In this document: piece after piece, positions 40,554-51,707 of the stretch
How the letters are laid out: every line of letters begins with the position of its first letter
Numbering within the stretch: the first letter of the stretch is position 1
Assembly (NCBI GenBank): GCA_963766345.1
Contig: CAVXZL010000008.1
Span: 558,001 to 622,000 of the forward strand
Direction: 5' to 3'
DNA from: DASVFB01 sp963766345
Lineage (GTDB): Bacteria > Actinomycetota > Thermoleophilia > Gaiellales > Gaiellaceae
Length of the DNA stretch: 64,000 nucleotides
Made by a program: the position numbers and the translations under genes
Notes under the pieces: generated by a model
The model's input: the letters and a program-made list of their open reading frames with translations, nothing else
Database searches by the model: none
Told to the model about the DNA's origin: nothing

Positions 40554-41566
40554 GCCGCCTGCCCCATGTGCGTGAGCTTCGCCGCCTCGCGGTCCTTCGT
40601 CTCCTCGTCGAGGTGGCAGCGCTGGAAGTGCATCGGGTCGTGCGAGACCGGCAGCAGCTCCGGCTCCTTCTCCTTGCAGATCTCCATCACGTACGGGCAG
40701 CGCGGATGGAAGCGGCAGCCGTGCGGTGGGTTCAGCAGCGACGGCGGCTGGCCCTGGATCTGGGTCAGCCGGTCGACGTTGACGTCGAGCCGCGGCAGCG
40801 AGCCGAGGAGGCCCCACGTGTACGGGTGATGAGGCCGGCGGAAGAGGTTCTCGACAGGCGCCTGCTCGGCGACGCGCGCCGCGTACATCACGACGACGTC
40901 GTCTGCGATCTCGGCGATGACGCCGAGATCGTGCGTGATCATGACGATCGCGCTCCCGAAGTCCTGCTGCAGCTTCGCCATCAGGTCGAGGATCTGCGCC
41001 TGCGTCGTCACGTCGAGCGCCGTCGTCGGCTCGTCCGCGATGAGCAGGTCGGGGTCGTTGATCAGCGCCATCGCGATCATCACGCGCTGGCGCATACCGC
41101 CCGAGAACTGGTGCGGGTAGTCGTCGATGCGTGAATCCGCGCGCGGGATGCCGACCGCCTTGAGCAACTCGAGCGCGCGTGCCCGCGCTGCGCGCTTCGA
41201 AACGTCACGGTGCAGCAGGATCGCCTCGACGAGCTGCGCGCCGATGGTCTTCACCGGGTTCAGCGACGTCATCGGGTCCTGGAAGATCATCGCGATCTCG
41301 TCGCCGCGGATGCCGCGCAGCTGGCGCGAGTTCATCTTCAGCAGGTCGTTGCCCTTCCACAGCGCCTGCCCCGACGTGATCGTGTTCGCGCGTGCGTTGA
41401 GGCCCATGATCGTCAGGCAGGTGACGCTCTTGCCGGAGCCGGATTCGCCGACGATCCCGAGCGTCTTGCCCTTCTCGACCTGGAAGCTGACGCCGTCGAC
41501 GGCCTTCACGACGCCGTCGTCGGTGCGAAAATGCGTGCGGAGGTCGTTGACCTCGAGGAGGGCCAT
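40550..41566 (-). CDS. dppD: Peptide ABC transporter ATPase, DppD/OppD type
   Basis: A 338-residue ATPase with Walker A GIVGESGSGKSVTCLTIMGL, Q-loop IAMIFQDPMTSLNPVKTIGA, signature FSGGMRQRVMIAMALINDPD and Walker B LLIADEPTTALDVTTQAQIL. The oligo_HPY C-terminal region (HPYTWGLLGSLPRLD and CRFHPRCPYVMEICKEKEPE) is complete. It starts 15 bases after dppB and is coupled to dppF. Confidence 0.95.
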   Translation of the reverse strand: MALLEVNDLRTHFRTDDGVVKAVDGVSFQVEKGKTLGIVGESGSGKSVTCLTIMGLNARANTITSGQALWKGNDLLKMNSRQLRGIRGDEIAMIFQDPMTSLNPVKTIGAQLVEAILLHRDVSKRAARARALELLKAVGIPRADSRIDDYPHQFSGGMRQRVMIAMALINDPDLLIADEPTTALDVTTQAQILDLMAKLQQDFGSAIVMITHDLGVIAEIADDVVVMYAARVAEQAPVENLFRRPHHPYTWGLLGSLPRLDVNVDRLTQIQGQPPSLLNPPHGCRFHPRCPYVMEICKEKEPELLPVSHDPMHFQRCHLDEETKDREAAKLTHMGQAA

Positions 41567-41581
41567 TGGCCTTTACACCAC

Positions 41582-42547
41582 CTAGGTGAGTCGGATTCGG
41601 GGGTCGATGACGGCGTACAGGAGGTCGACGACGAGGTTGAAGACGATGATCGCGAGCGTCGCGAACACCACCACCCCCTGCACCGTCGGCAGGTCGAAGT
41701 TCGTGATCGCCACGAGAGCGGTCTGCCCCAGGCCCGGTAACGCGAAGATCGTCTCCGTGAAGATCGCGCCGCCGAGCGCGACGCCGATGTCCATCCCAAG
41801 CATCGTCACCACCGGCAGCAGCGCGTTGCGCAGGATGTGCGAGCGAATCACGACGTGCTCCGGCGCACCCTTCGCGCGCGCCGTGCGCACGTAGTCCTCG
41901 CCCGAGGCCTCCATCACGTTCGCGCGGATCATCCGCACGTACAAGGCGGCGAACAGGACCGAGAACGTGATCCAGGGCAGGATCATGTGCCACGCCCACT
42001 GCACCGGACCACCGCAGCCGGTCGACGGGTTGAAGAAGTCGCAATAGCCCGTGATCGGCGTCCAGCCCAACTTGAAGCCGACGACGTAGGACAGGATCAG
42101 GCCGATCCACACCGGGTGCGCCGAGATCCCGATCAGCACGAACACCATCGAGGTTCGGTCGAGCAGCGACCGCGGCTTCAGCGCGGAGAGGATCCCGATC
42201 GGCAACGCGATCAGCATCCAGAGCACCGCGCCGCCGAGCACGAGCGACGCCGTCACCGGCGCCGCGTTCAGCACGGTCGTGTTCACGCTCTGGCGGTTGA
42301 AGTACGACTTGCCCAGGTCCTGGTGGATGACGAGCCTGCTGAGGAACTTCCCGTACTGCTCGTAGACCGGTTTGTCGAGCCCCAGGCTCTGGGTCGCGTT
42401 CCGGATGCACTCCGGGCTGGCGCGCTGCCCGCAGGCGAGCTGCGCCGGGTCTGCCGGGATGATGAAGAAGATGACGTACGCGACGACGGTGATCGTCAAG
42501 AAGAGGACGATCGCCCACAGGATCCGGCGCACGAGGTACTGGAACAT
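41582..42547 (-). CDS. dppB: Peptide ABC transporter permease DppB, intact copy
   Basis: A 321-residue permease with six membrane helices, starting MFQYLVRRILWAIVLFLTIT. The family loop for ATPase coupling is EDYVRTARAKGAPEHVVIRS. An insertion LACGQRASPECIRNATQSLG lies in the first extracellular loop. A second copy, nearly identical in DNA, lies 4.0 kb upstream (45583-46549) and is frameshifted, so this copy should supply the activity. A strong hairpin stands between it and the binding-protein gene. Confidence 0.95.
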   Translation of the reverse strand: MFQYLVRRILWAIVLFLTITVVAYVIFFIIPADPAQLACGQRASPECIRNATQSLGLDKPVYEQYGKFLSRLVIHQDLGKSYFNRQSVNTTVLNAAPVTASLVLGGAVLWMLIALPIGILSALKPRSLLDRTSMVFVLIGISAHPVWIGLILSYVVGFKLGWTPITGYCDFFNPSTGCGGPVQWAWHMILPWITFSVLFAALYVRMIRANVMEASGEDYVRTARAKGAPEHVVIRSHILRNALLPVVTMLGMDIGVALGGAIFTETIFALPGLGQTALVAITNFDLPTVQGVVVFATLAIIVFNLVVDLLYAVIDPRIRLT

Positions 42548-42612
42548 CGGGCTAGAGGTCTCTCATCGGTTCGTCCGGGGCAGGAACTCTATCGCCGCTG
42601 AACACTAGTTGC

Positions 42613-42642
42613 GGGACGGAGCGCCCGAAGGCGCTCCGTCCC
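42613..42642 (-). terminator. Intercistronic stem-loop between binding protein and dppB
   Basis: GGGACGGAGCGCC (42613-42625), loop CGAA and GGCGCTCCGTCCC (42630-42642) form a perfect 13-bp stem, 22 bases after the binding-protein stop. Such hairpins commonly stop most transcripts or protect the upstream mRNA, giving more binding protein than permease. There is no T-tract, so partial termination or mRNA stabilisation is likely. Confidence 0.65.
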
Positions 42643-42663
42643 GAGAAGTGCGTCTCGCGACCG

Positions 42664-44356
42664 CTAGCTGACGCAGGCGGCGTTGAGGATGGAGCCGTAC
42701 GTCTGCGAGTACACGTAGCAACCCACACGCTTGGACATGAGGATGCGCGCGTTCGTGTTGATGTACGGAGCAAGCGGCGCCGGGCCGGCCATGAGGTCAT
42801 GGTCGAGCTTGGCGTACGCCTTGTACCGAGCCGCACCGGCGAGCTTCGCCGCGGCCTGCATCTTCTTGTTCCACGCCGGCTGGTTGAAGTACGACAGGTT
42901 CACGTTGTTGTCCGGCTTGATGCCACTACCGTCAAGCAGGATGTTGATGAAGTCGTACGGGTCGGGGTAGTCCTGGCCCCAACCGTTCAGCAGCAGGTCG
43001 TAGTCGTTCGTGGAGCGGTTCCCGCCCTTGGTCGTCTCGACGACGCGGTCAAGGGAGGTGATCTCGCAGTTCAGGCCGATCTGCTTGAGGTCGTACTGGA
43101 CGACCTGCGCGACAGTCGGACCGAACGTCGTGTTGAACGTCCAGAAGCGGCAGTTCCCACCGCGGGTGTTGCCGTTCGCAAGCGCCTTGCCCTTGTTGAA
43201 GTTCGGGCTCTTGGAAGCGACCACCGGGTAGGCGGCCTTGGCGTTGTGGCCAGGGAAGCCGTACGGGAGGATCTGCGACGTCACGACGCCGGCCTTGGCG
43301 CCGTGCTGGCGGACCATCTGCGGGCGGTCGATCGCCCAGTTGACGGCCTGAGCCAGCTTCGAGTTGTTCTTGAAGAGGGCCTGGTCCTGGTTCATGTTCA
43401 GGTACCAGAACGTCGCCTGGCGGCGGAGCACGAAGCTGGGCTTCGAGCCCGTGTTCAGCTTCTTGCCAAGCGCGACGTAGAAGTCGTTGTAGAGAGACGC
43501 CGCGTCAGACGTCGGGAACACGCCGAAGTCGGTCTCGGCGTTCTTGACCCGCAGCTCCTGGGCAGCAGGCGTCGTGCCGATCGTGTACTGGATCTGATCC
43601 GGATTCGCCGGGCGGCCACCCTTGTAGAACGGGTTCCGCGACAGCGTCGCCGTCCGCTTCGTGACCCACTCGGACACGTAGTACGGGCCACAAGCCGTGC
43701 CCTTCGAAGGTGCCGAGACGCCGTCCTTGTTGATGGGCGTGTCGGTCTTGACAGCGGAGAAGAACGGCATCGTGATCCGGGCGAGGAAGTCCGGAGCGAC
43801 CTTCGTCAGCGTGATCCGGAGCTTGTAGTTGCCGATCGCCTTGATGCCGCTGGCCGTCGTGGCCTTACCGTCGATGACCGCCTGTGCGCCGGCGATGTCC
43901 CCCATGAAGTCGATCGCGGGAGAGACCATCTTCGGGTTCAGGTCGCGGTTCATCGCGTACGCGAAGCTCTTCGCCGTGACGGGCGTGCCGTCGGCGAACT
44001 TGTACGTCTTCTTGAGGTTGAACGTGTAGACCTTGCCGTTGCTACGAGATCGCCGGCAGAGCCGTGGCGACCTCGGGCGAGATCTTCGTGCCGCCCGCGT
44101 TGGCCTCCTTGTCGGGGAAGTTGAGCAGCTTGCACGACGTGGCGAACTGCATCTGCCAGCCGTGCGAGAAGTAATCGAGCGCGGGATCGATGAAATCGAA
44201 GTCGGACGTGAGGTCCACCCGCAGCGTTCCGCCCTTGGCGCCGTGCTTGCCACCGGCGGACGAATTGCTCGACGCCGGAGAAGCAAACCCCGCGGCGACA
44301 AGCAGGCTAGCGCCGATCGCCAGCGTGACGACCGAGAGCCAAAGCCTCTTATTCAT
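42664..44356 (-). pseudogene. dppA: Peptide-binding protein (SBP_bac_5) of ABC transporter, frameshifted
   Basis: Two frames together give a complete family-5 solute-binding protein of about 564 residues. The N-terminal frame from ATG 44356, after AGGAG, gives a signal peptide (MNKRLWLSVVTLAIGASLL) and LRVDLTSDFDFIDPALDYFS, and stops at TAG 44044-44042. The second frame continues NGKVYTFNLKKTYKFADGTP to VYSQTYGSILNAACVS. Removing one base (plus-strand A at 44044) restores ALPAISSNGKVYTF. The mature start lacks the lipobox cysteine usual for Gram-positive binding proteins. The disruption may be an assembly error, because the rest of the sequence is undamaged. Confidence 0.85.
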
Positions 44357-44481
44357 TGGACTCCTTTCAACTGAACAGGCGGGCCCGGCTCCTTGCCGGC
44401 CCCGTGAGAGCATCCTCGAGACCCTTAGACGCCTGCGCGGCCCGAGTTGTTAGTGACCCATCTGTGCTGGTTGGGCCTTTT

Positions 44482-45528
44482 CTAGTGCTGGGCCGAGCGC
44501 GGATCGAAGGAGTCCCGAAGCCCGTCGCCGAGGAGATTGAAGGCGAGGGTGGTGAACAGGACTGCCAGACCCGGCCAGAGCATCAGCCAGGGGACGGCCT
44601 GGTAGAAGTCGGGCGCCGCCGCCAGGAGCACGCCCCAACTGGGCGTCGGCAGCTTGACCCCCAGGCCGAGGAAGGACAGGCCCGCCTCCGCCAGGATGTA
44701 CTGGGCGACGATCAGCGTCGAGACGACGACGATCGGCGCCACGAGGTGCGGCAGGACGTGCGAGCGCATGATCCGCATGTCGCTCGCACCCACCATCCGG
44801 GCGGCCTCGACGAACTCCTTCTCCCTGAGCGAGAGCACGCTGGAGCGCACGATTCTCGCCGGGTAGAACCAGCCGAACACGGTGAAGACGAGGACGAGCG
44901 TCACGACTCCCTTGCCGAAGACCCCGAACGTGATGTTGTTCAGCCGCTCGCCGATCGTCGCCGCGAGGGCGATGATGAAGAGGAGCGCCGGGAACGCCAT
45001 CGTGACCTCGATGATCCGCGAGATGCAGGCATCGATCCAGCCGCGGAAGTAGCCGGCCACGACGCCCATGATGATTCCGATTGTCATGACGCCGATCGTC
45101 GATAGCACCGCGACCTCGAGCGACACACGAGCCCCGTAGAGCAGGCGCAGGAACTCGTCCCGGCCGAGCGTGCCGTCCGCCCCGAGGATGAACAGCGTCT
45201 GGTGCCCCGGATGGAGGGTGTCGTCGATGTGCGTCCACGGCCCCACCGGCAGCAGGTCGTTGTTCACGCCCGTGAAGAAGATGTCGTTCGGGCCGTGACC
45301 GAGGAAGTGGGCGGCGATGGGACCGCCGACCGCCGCGACGAGCACGAGGAAGATGATGAAGAAGCCGCTCGCCATCGCGACCCTGTCGCGGCGGAAGCGG
45401 ATCCACACCTGCTCCCAGTAGCTTCTTGCGCGGACGGGCTCGGTGCCTTCACCGAGCCCCGGGCCGGACTCGACACTGATTGCCGCCGCGAGCCCTGCTT
45501 GCGACGAGACGAGATCTCTCTCAGGCAT
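44482..45528 (-). CDS. dppC: Peptide ABC transporter permease DppC
   Basis: A 348-residue permease. The OppC N-terminal domain (SYWEQVWIRFRRDRVAMASG) leads into the first helix FFIIFLVLVAAVGGPIAAHF; further helices include VAVLSTIGVMTIGIIMGVVA. The coupling loop is KEFVEAARMVGASDMRIMRS. A 50-residue extracellular insertion follows the first helix, as in some DppC proteins. It pairs with DppB. TAGACT lies only 10 bases before its ATG, at 45543-45538. Confidence 0.95.
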   Translation of the reverse strand: MPERDLVSSQAGLAAAISVESGPGLGEGTEPVRARSYWEQVWIRFRRDRVAMASGFFIIFLVLVAAVGGPIAAHFLGHGPNDIFFTGVNNDLLPVGPWTHIDDTLHPGHQTLFILGADGTLGRDEFLRLLYGARVSLEVAVLSTIGVMTIGIIMGVVAGYFRGWIDACISRIIEVTMAFPALLFIIALAATIGERLNNITFGVFGKGVVTLVLVFTVFGWFYPARIVRSSVLSLREKEFVEAARMVGASDMRIMRSHVLPHLVAPIVVVSTLIVAQYILAEAGLSFLGLGVKLPTPSWGVLLAAAPDFYQAVPWLMLWPGLAVLFTTLAFNLLGDGLRDSFDPRSAQH

Positions 45529-45582
45529 GGGTCGAAGAGTCTAGACGAGGGTGGACGCGATATGTACGAGCCATGAGTGTCA

Positions 45583-46549
45583 TCACGAGAGCCTGATCCT
45601 TGGGTCGATTACGGCGTACAGAAGGTCGACGACGAGGTTGAAGACGATGATCGAGATCGTGGCGAACACCACAACCCCCTGCACCGTCGGCAGGTCGAAG
45701 TTGGTGATCGCGCACAATGCCGTCTGGCCGAGGCCGGGCAACGCGAAGATCGTCTCGGTGAAGATCGCGCCGCCGAGCGCGACGCCGATGTCCATTCCCA
45801 GCATCGTCACGATCGGCAGCAGCGCGTTGCGCAGGATGTGCGAGCGGATCACGACGTGCTCCGGCGCACCCTTCGCGCGCGCGGTTCGGACGTAGTCCTC
45901 GCCCGAGGCCTCCATCACGTTCGCGCGGATCATCCGCACGTACAGCGCGGCGAACAGGACCGAGAACGTGATCCAGGGCAGGATCATGTGGTACGCCCAC
46001 TGCACGGGACCACCGCAGTCCGTCGAGGGGTTGAAGAAGTCGCAGTAGCCGGTGATCGGCGTCCAGCCGAGCTTGAAGCCGACGACGTAGGACAGGATCA
46101 GGCCGATCCACACCGGGTGCGCCGAGATCCCGATCAGCACGAACACCATCGACGTCCGGTCGAGCAGCGATTTCGGTCGCAGCGCGGACAGGATCCCGAT
46201 CGGCAGCGCGATCGAGCATCCAGAGCACCGCGCCGCCGAGCACGAGCGACGCCGTCACCGGCGCCGCGTTCAGCACCGTCGTGTTCACGCTCTGGCGGTT
46301 GAAGTACGACTTGCCCAGGTCCTGGTGGATGACGAGCCTGCTGAGGAACTTCCCGTACTGCTCGTAGACCGGTTTGTCGAGCCCCAGGCTCTGGGTCGCG
46401 TTCCGGATGCATTCCGGGCTGGCGCGCTGCCCGCAGGCCAGCTGTGCCGGGTCTGCGGGGATGATGAAGAAGATGACGTACGCGACGACGGTGATCGTCA
46501 GGAAGAGGACGATCGCCCAGAGAATCCGGCGCACGAGGTACTGGAACAC
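45583..46549 (-). pseudogene. dppB: Second DppB permease copy, frameshifted
   Basis: Starting at GTG 46549, the first 111 residues are identical in sequence to the intact DppB (FQYLVRRILWAIVLFLTITV onward). After AVLWML one extra base (a G on the plus strand at about 46213, GATCGAGCATCC against GATCAGCATCC in the other copy) shifts the frame. The remaining 188 codons resume in another frame as MVFVLIGISAHPVWIGLILS to the end at 45583. DNA match to the other copy is very high throughout, so the duplication is recent or kept alike by gene conversion. The frameshift may be real or an assembly error. Confidence 0.85.
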
Positions 46550-46596
46550 CGGGCGGACGATAGGCGGCGACCCGTCCGGAGGAATCGGGTGTTTCC

Positions 46597-49263
46597 CTAC
46601 ATTTGCGCGAGGCGCGCCCCCAGCTGTGCCCGCGAGTTGATGCCGAGCTTGCGGTAGACGCGGGACATGTTGGCCTCGACGGTCTTCGGGCTCATGTAGA
46701 GCTGCGCCGCGACCTCGCGGTTCGTCAGGCCGGATGCGGCGAGCTCGGCGACGCGCCGCTCGTTCTCCGTCAGGCCGTCCGGCGACGCGCGGCGCAGGCC
46801 GATCCGCGCGAGCTCGTCCGCCGCGCGCTCCGACCAGAGCGGCGCCGGCAACGTGTCGAAGATCGAGCGCGCGAGCTCGAGCGACTCCTTCGCAGCCGCC
46901 TTCTGCTTCGCGCGGCGCTGGAGACGTCCGCGCACGAGCAGCGTTCGCGCGCGCTCGAACGGCCACCGCTCGTCGGGCTCTTCCAGGAGCTCCGGCGCCG
47001 ATGCGAGCAGCGCCCTGCTCCGCGCGGCGATCGCGCCCCCCCACGGGCTGTCGATCGTGAGCGCCTCGCCTTCGAGCCTGTCGATGAGCCGCGAAGCATC
47101 GTCGACGTACCCTGCTGCGACGAGGGCCTCGACCGCGTAGGGCGCGGTCGGATGCGTCGCGAGGCCGAGCCCCGTCGCGTCGACCCAGTCGAGCAGCGGC
47201 TCGAGGTGCGGCAGCGCGGCCGCGTCGTTGCCGAGCGACAGCTCGAGGAAGCCGAACAGGCCGACGTTCATCACGCGCGTGTTCTCCTGCTTCGCCGCCT
47301 CGGCCAGCGATGCGCCGAGCTCGGCGAGCTCGCGCGCCTCGTCGACGCGGCCGAGGTGCGCTGCGGCGAGCGCCTTCCAGTAGACCGTGAGCCCGCCGTC
47401 GTGCTCGACGCCGATCTGCTCCGCGAGCTCGTACGCCTCGTCGGCGTGACTCCACGCCTCCGTCCAGTCTCCCGAGCGCAGCGCGACGTCGACGAGACGG
47501 CCGCGCACTCCGAGCGCCGCGATCTCGTCGCCGAACGCGACGGCCTCCGCGAGCAGCGTGTCGAAGAGCCCGCGCGCCTCCTCGAGCCGCCCCTGGTACA
47601 TGCGAAGGAGCGCGAGCGGCATGCGCGGGCTGCGGTAGCTGAGCAGCGCGTCCGCGGGCACCTCGAGCTCGATCGCGCGCGCGAGCAGGTCGCTCGGGTC
47701 GCGTCCCGCCCAGAGCTCCCAGAGCGTGAGCCTCGCGAGCACGTCGACGACGAGACGCCTGTCGCCGGAGCGCTCCGCGTGGTCGAGGGCGAGGCGCCCG
47801 TCCTCGAGCGCGGCGACCATCCCGCGCAACGGCCACGCCTGGCCGAGCAGCAGGTGCACGCGGCTCCGGACGACCTCGTCGTCGTCGACTTCGCGCAGCG
47901 CCTGCTCGGCGAGCTCGAGCGCCGCCTCGAGGTCCGGGTTCCCGTTCGCGAGCCGGACGAGGACGTCGGCCCGCTCGTCTCCGGGCGGAAGCTCGTCGAG
48001 CAACTCCCGCAGGACCGCGTTGGCGCGGCCGATCGCGCCCGAGCTGAAATGCGCGTCGGCGAGCGCGAGCTTCCCGCGTGTGAGGTCGACCTCCGGTCCC
48101 GGCGGCGTGAGCTCGATGGCGAGCTCGAGCAGCTCCGCCGCCGCGCTCGGCGCACCTCGCGCGAGGGCGTCCTGCGCAGCTTGATCGAGCGCCGAGGCAA
48201 CCTCGGCGTCATGGCCGTGCGTCGCGAGCGCGAGATGACGCGCATGCGCCTCGGAGCCTCGCTCGACCTCGGCCAGCTGCCGGTGGACGTCCCGCCTGCG
48301 CTCCGCTCCCTCGTGCTCCGACACGGCAGAAGCGAGCAGCGCGTGCACGAACCGAATCCGGTCGCCGTGCCGCTCGAGCAGCTCGGCGTCGATCGCAGCG
48401 TCGAGGCGGGCGTCCGCGTCGGGAACGGCCGCGCGAAGGCGTTCGACCGTCGGATCCGACAGCAGCGACACGACGAGCAACAACGCTCGTACGTCGTCGG
48501 TCAGCGACGCGACGCGCGACCGCAGCGCCTCCTGCGCGCCACCGCTCCCGCCGAGCGCGCGCGCGAGCTCGAGCGCGTAGAACGGATTGCCGCCGCTCGC
48601 ATCATGGATGCGGAGAAGCTCGGGCCGCGGCAGCGCGACGTCGAGCTGCGCGCGAACGACCCGGTGGATCGCCGCCTCGTTGAGCGACCCGACGGACAGG
48701 CGTTCGACGGAGAGCGCACCGACTTGAACGTCATTGCCGAGCTCGAGGCCGCCTGCAGTCCGACCCGCGACGAGAACTCCGACGGGCTCGCGGCGAAGGC
48801 GGCGAAGCGCGAACTCGAGCACGGCGGCGGTCGGCGCGTCGAGCCATTGCGCGTCGTCGACCGCCACGAGCACGGGGCCCGACGACGCGAGCAGGCGGAG
48901 GGCGCCGAGGACGGCAAGGCCGATCCCGCGCTGGTCGGGCGGCCGGCCGTGCGAGTCCTCGAGCAGGAGCGCGACCTCGAGCGCGTGCCGCCTCGGCGCG
49001 GGAAGCTCCTCGAGCGTCTCGGGCAACACGTCCTCGAGCAGATCGCCGAGCGCCGCGTACGACAGCTGCACCTCGCCGCCGGCGGGGCGGCTGACGAGGA
49101 TCTGGTACGAGCGCGCGTGCGCCGCGTGGACCGCGGCGTCCCAGAGCGTCGTCTTGCCGATCCCCGGCTCGCCCTCGAGCACGAACGCGCACGGCCCGTC
49201 GGCGACCCGCGCGACGAAACCGTTCAGCGCCTCGAGATCGTCTTCCCGCGCGAACACGTCCAC
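46597..49263 (-). CDS. Large LuxR-family regulator with AAA/NACHT-like ATPase (LAL type)
   Basis: An 888-residue regulator. The N-terminal ATPase has Walker A VLEGEPGIGKTTLWDAAVHA (about residues 28-47) and Walker B GPVLVAVDDAQWLDAPTAAV. A long TPR-like helical region (about 330-800) follows, and the C-terminal LuxR helix-turn-helix is LTENERRVAELAASGLTNRE with VAAQLYMSPKTVEANMSRVY. GTG 49263 lies 15 bases after atpG, and dppB' begins 47 bases after its stop. By position it is the probable regulator of the peptide transporter; the inducer is unknown. Confidence 0.92.
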   Translation of the reverse strand: MDVFAREDDLEALNGFVARVADGPCAFVLEGEPGIGKTTLWDAAVHAAHARSYQILVSRPAGGEVQLSYAALGDLLEDVLPETLEELPAPRRHALEVALLLEDSHGRPPDQRGIGLAVLGALRLLASSGPVLVAVDDAQWLDAPTAAVLEFALRRLRREPVGVLVAGRTAGGLELGNDVQVGALSVERLSVGSLNEAAIHRVVRAQLDVALPRPELLRIHDASGGNPFYALELARALGGSGGAQEALRSRVASLTDDVRALLLVVSLLSDPTVERLRAAVPDADARLDAAIDAELLERHGDRIRFVHALLASAVSEHEGAERRRDVHRQLAEVERGSEAHARHLALATHGHDAEVASALDQAAQDALARGAPSAAAELLELAIELTPPGPEVDLTRGKLALADAHFSSGAIGRANAVLRELLDELPPGDERADVLVRLANGNPDLEAALELAEQALREVDDDEVVRSRVHLLLGQAWPLRGMVAALEDGRLALDHAERSGDRRLVVDVLARLTLWELWAGRDPSDLLARAIELEVPADALLSYRSPRMPLALLRMYQGRLEEARGLFDTLLAEAVAFGDEIAALGVRGRLVDVALRSGDWTEAWSHADEAYELAEQIGVEHDGGLTVYWKALAAAHLGRVDEARELAELGASLAEAAKQENTRVMNVGLFGFLELSLGNDAAALPHLEPLLDWVDATGLGLATHPTAPYAVEALVAAGYVDDASRLIDRLEGEALTIDSPWGGAIAARSRALLASAPELLEEPDERWPFERARTLLVRGRLQRRAKQKAAAKESLELARSIFDTLPAPLWSERAADELARIGLRRASPDGLTENERRVAELAASGLTNREVAAQLYMSPKTVEANMSRVYRKLGINSRAQLGARLAQM

Positions 49264-49278
49264 GCGGAAAGCATCGCA

Positions 49279-50169
49279 CTACCCCGTGAGGGCGTCGGCC
49301 CCCGCGACGACTTCGAGAATCTCCTGCGTGATCTCGGCCTGCCGCGCGCGGTTCATCGCGAGCGTGATGCTGTCGATGAGCTCGCCGGCGGACTTCGACG
49401 CGTTGCGCATCGCCGTCATGCGCGCGCCCTGCTCCGAAGCGGCCGACTCGAGCAGCGCGCGGTAGATCTCGGTCTCGAGGTAGACGGGCAGCAGCCGCTC
49501 GAGGATCTGCTCCGGCTCCGGCTCGAAGATGAAGTCGCCGGAGAGACGGTCGCGCTCGCGCTCCTCGTCCGAGGTTTCCAAGACGTCCTCGGAGATCGGT
49601 AGTACGTCCGCCACCGTGACCCGTTGCACGAGCGGCGAGACGAACGCGTTGTAGACGAGGACGACGCGATCGACCTCCTCGTTGACGTAGAGCTCCGCCA
49701 GTCGGTGCGCGATTGCCTGCGCGTCGCCGTAATTCGGGTTGTCGCTGAAGCCGCCCCATTGCCCCTCGAGCTCGAGGCGCCGGAAGCGCAGCGACGCGGT
49801 CCCCTTGCGGCCGACGGGAAGCCAGCGCACCTGGACGTTCTGCGCCTCCAGCTCGCGCGAGAGCGCCGACGCCCGCCGAAGGATCTGCGCGTTGAACGCG
49901 CCGGCGAGGCCGCGGTCTCCGGTCACGGGGACGATGGCCGCGCTGCTGACGTCGCGACGCTGGAGGAGCGGCAGGCCCCGCACCGACGCGCTCGCGCGCG
50001 CGGTCCCCGCCATCAGCTCGAGCATCCGGTCGGCGTACGGGCGCATCGCCTCGATCCGCTCCTGCGCGCGGCGCAGGCGCGCCGAGGCGACGAGCTCCAT
50101 CGCCTTCGTCAGCTTGCGCGTGTTCGTGACCGCGCGGACGCGGCGCCTGAGCTCCTGAACGGTCGCCAT
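49279..50169 (-). CDS. atpG: ATP synthase gamma subunit
   Basis: A 296-residue central-stalk subunit. The N-terminal helix is RRRVRAVTNTRKLTKAMELV, the central part VTGDRGLAGAFNAQILRRAS, and the C-terminal helix MRNASKSAGELIDSITLAMN with RARQAEITQEILEVVAGADA. It abuts the atpA stop. Its expected downstream partner atpD is not next to it; the LuxR regulator is. Confidence 0.97.
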   Translation of the reverse strand: MATVQELRRRVRAVTNTRKLTKAMELVASARLRRAQERIEAMRPYADRMLELMAGTARASASVRGLPLLQRRDVSSAAIVPVTGDRGLAGAFNAQILRRASALSRELEAQNVQVRWLPVGRKGTASLRFRRLELEGQWGGFSDNPNYGDAQAIAHRLAELYVNEEVDRVVLVYNAFVSPLVQRVTVADVLPISEDVLETSDEERERDRLSGDFIFEPEPEQILERLLPVYLETEIYRALLESAASEQGARMTAMRNASKSAGELIDSITLAMNRARQAEITQEILEVVAGADALTG

Positions 50170-51699
<1,530 letters not shown>

Positions 51700-51707
51700 G
51701 GCGTCTC

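Noticed and set aside
39438..49263. Insertion sequence or integron as carrier of the transporter cluster
   Set aside because: No transposase, integrase, terminal inverted repeats or target-site duplication could be seen at either border; the only long repeat is dppB itself.
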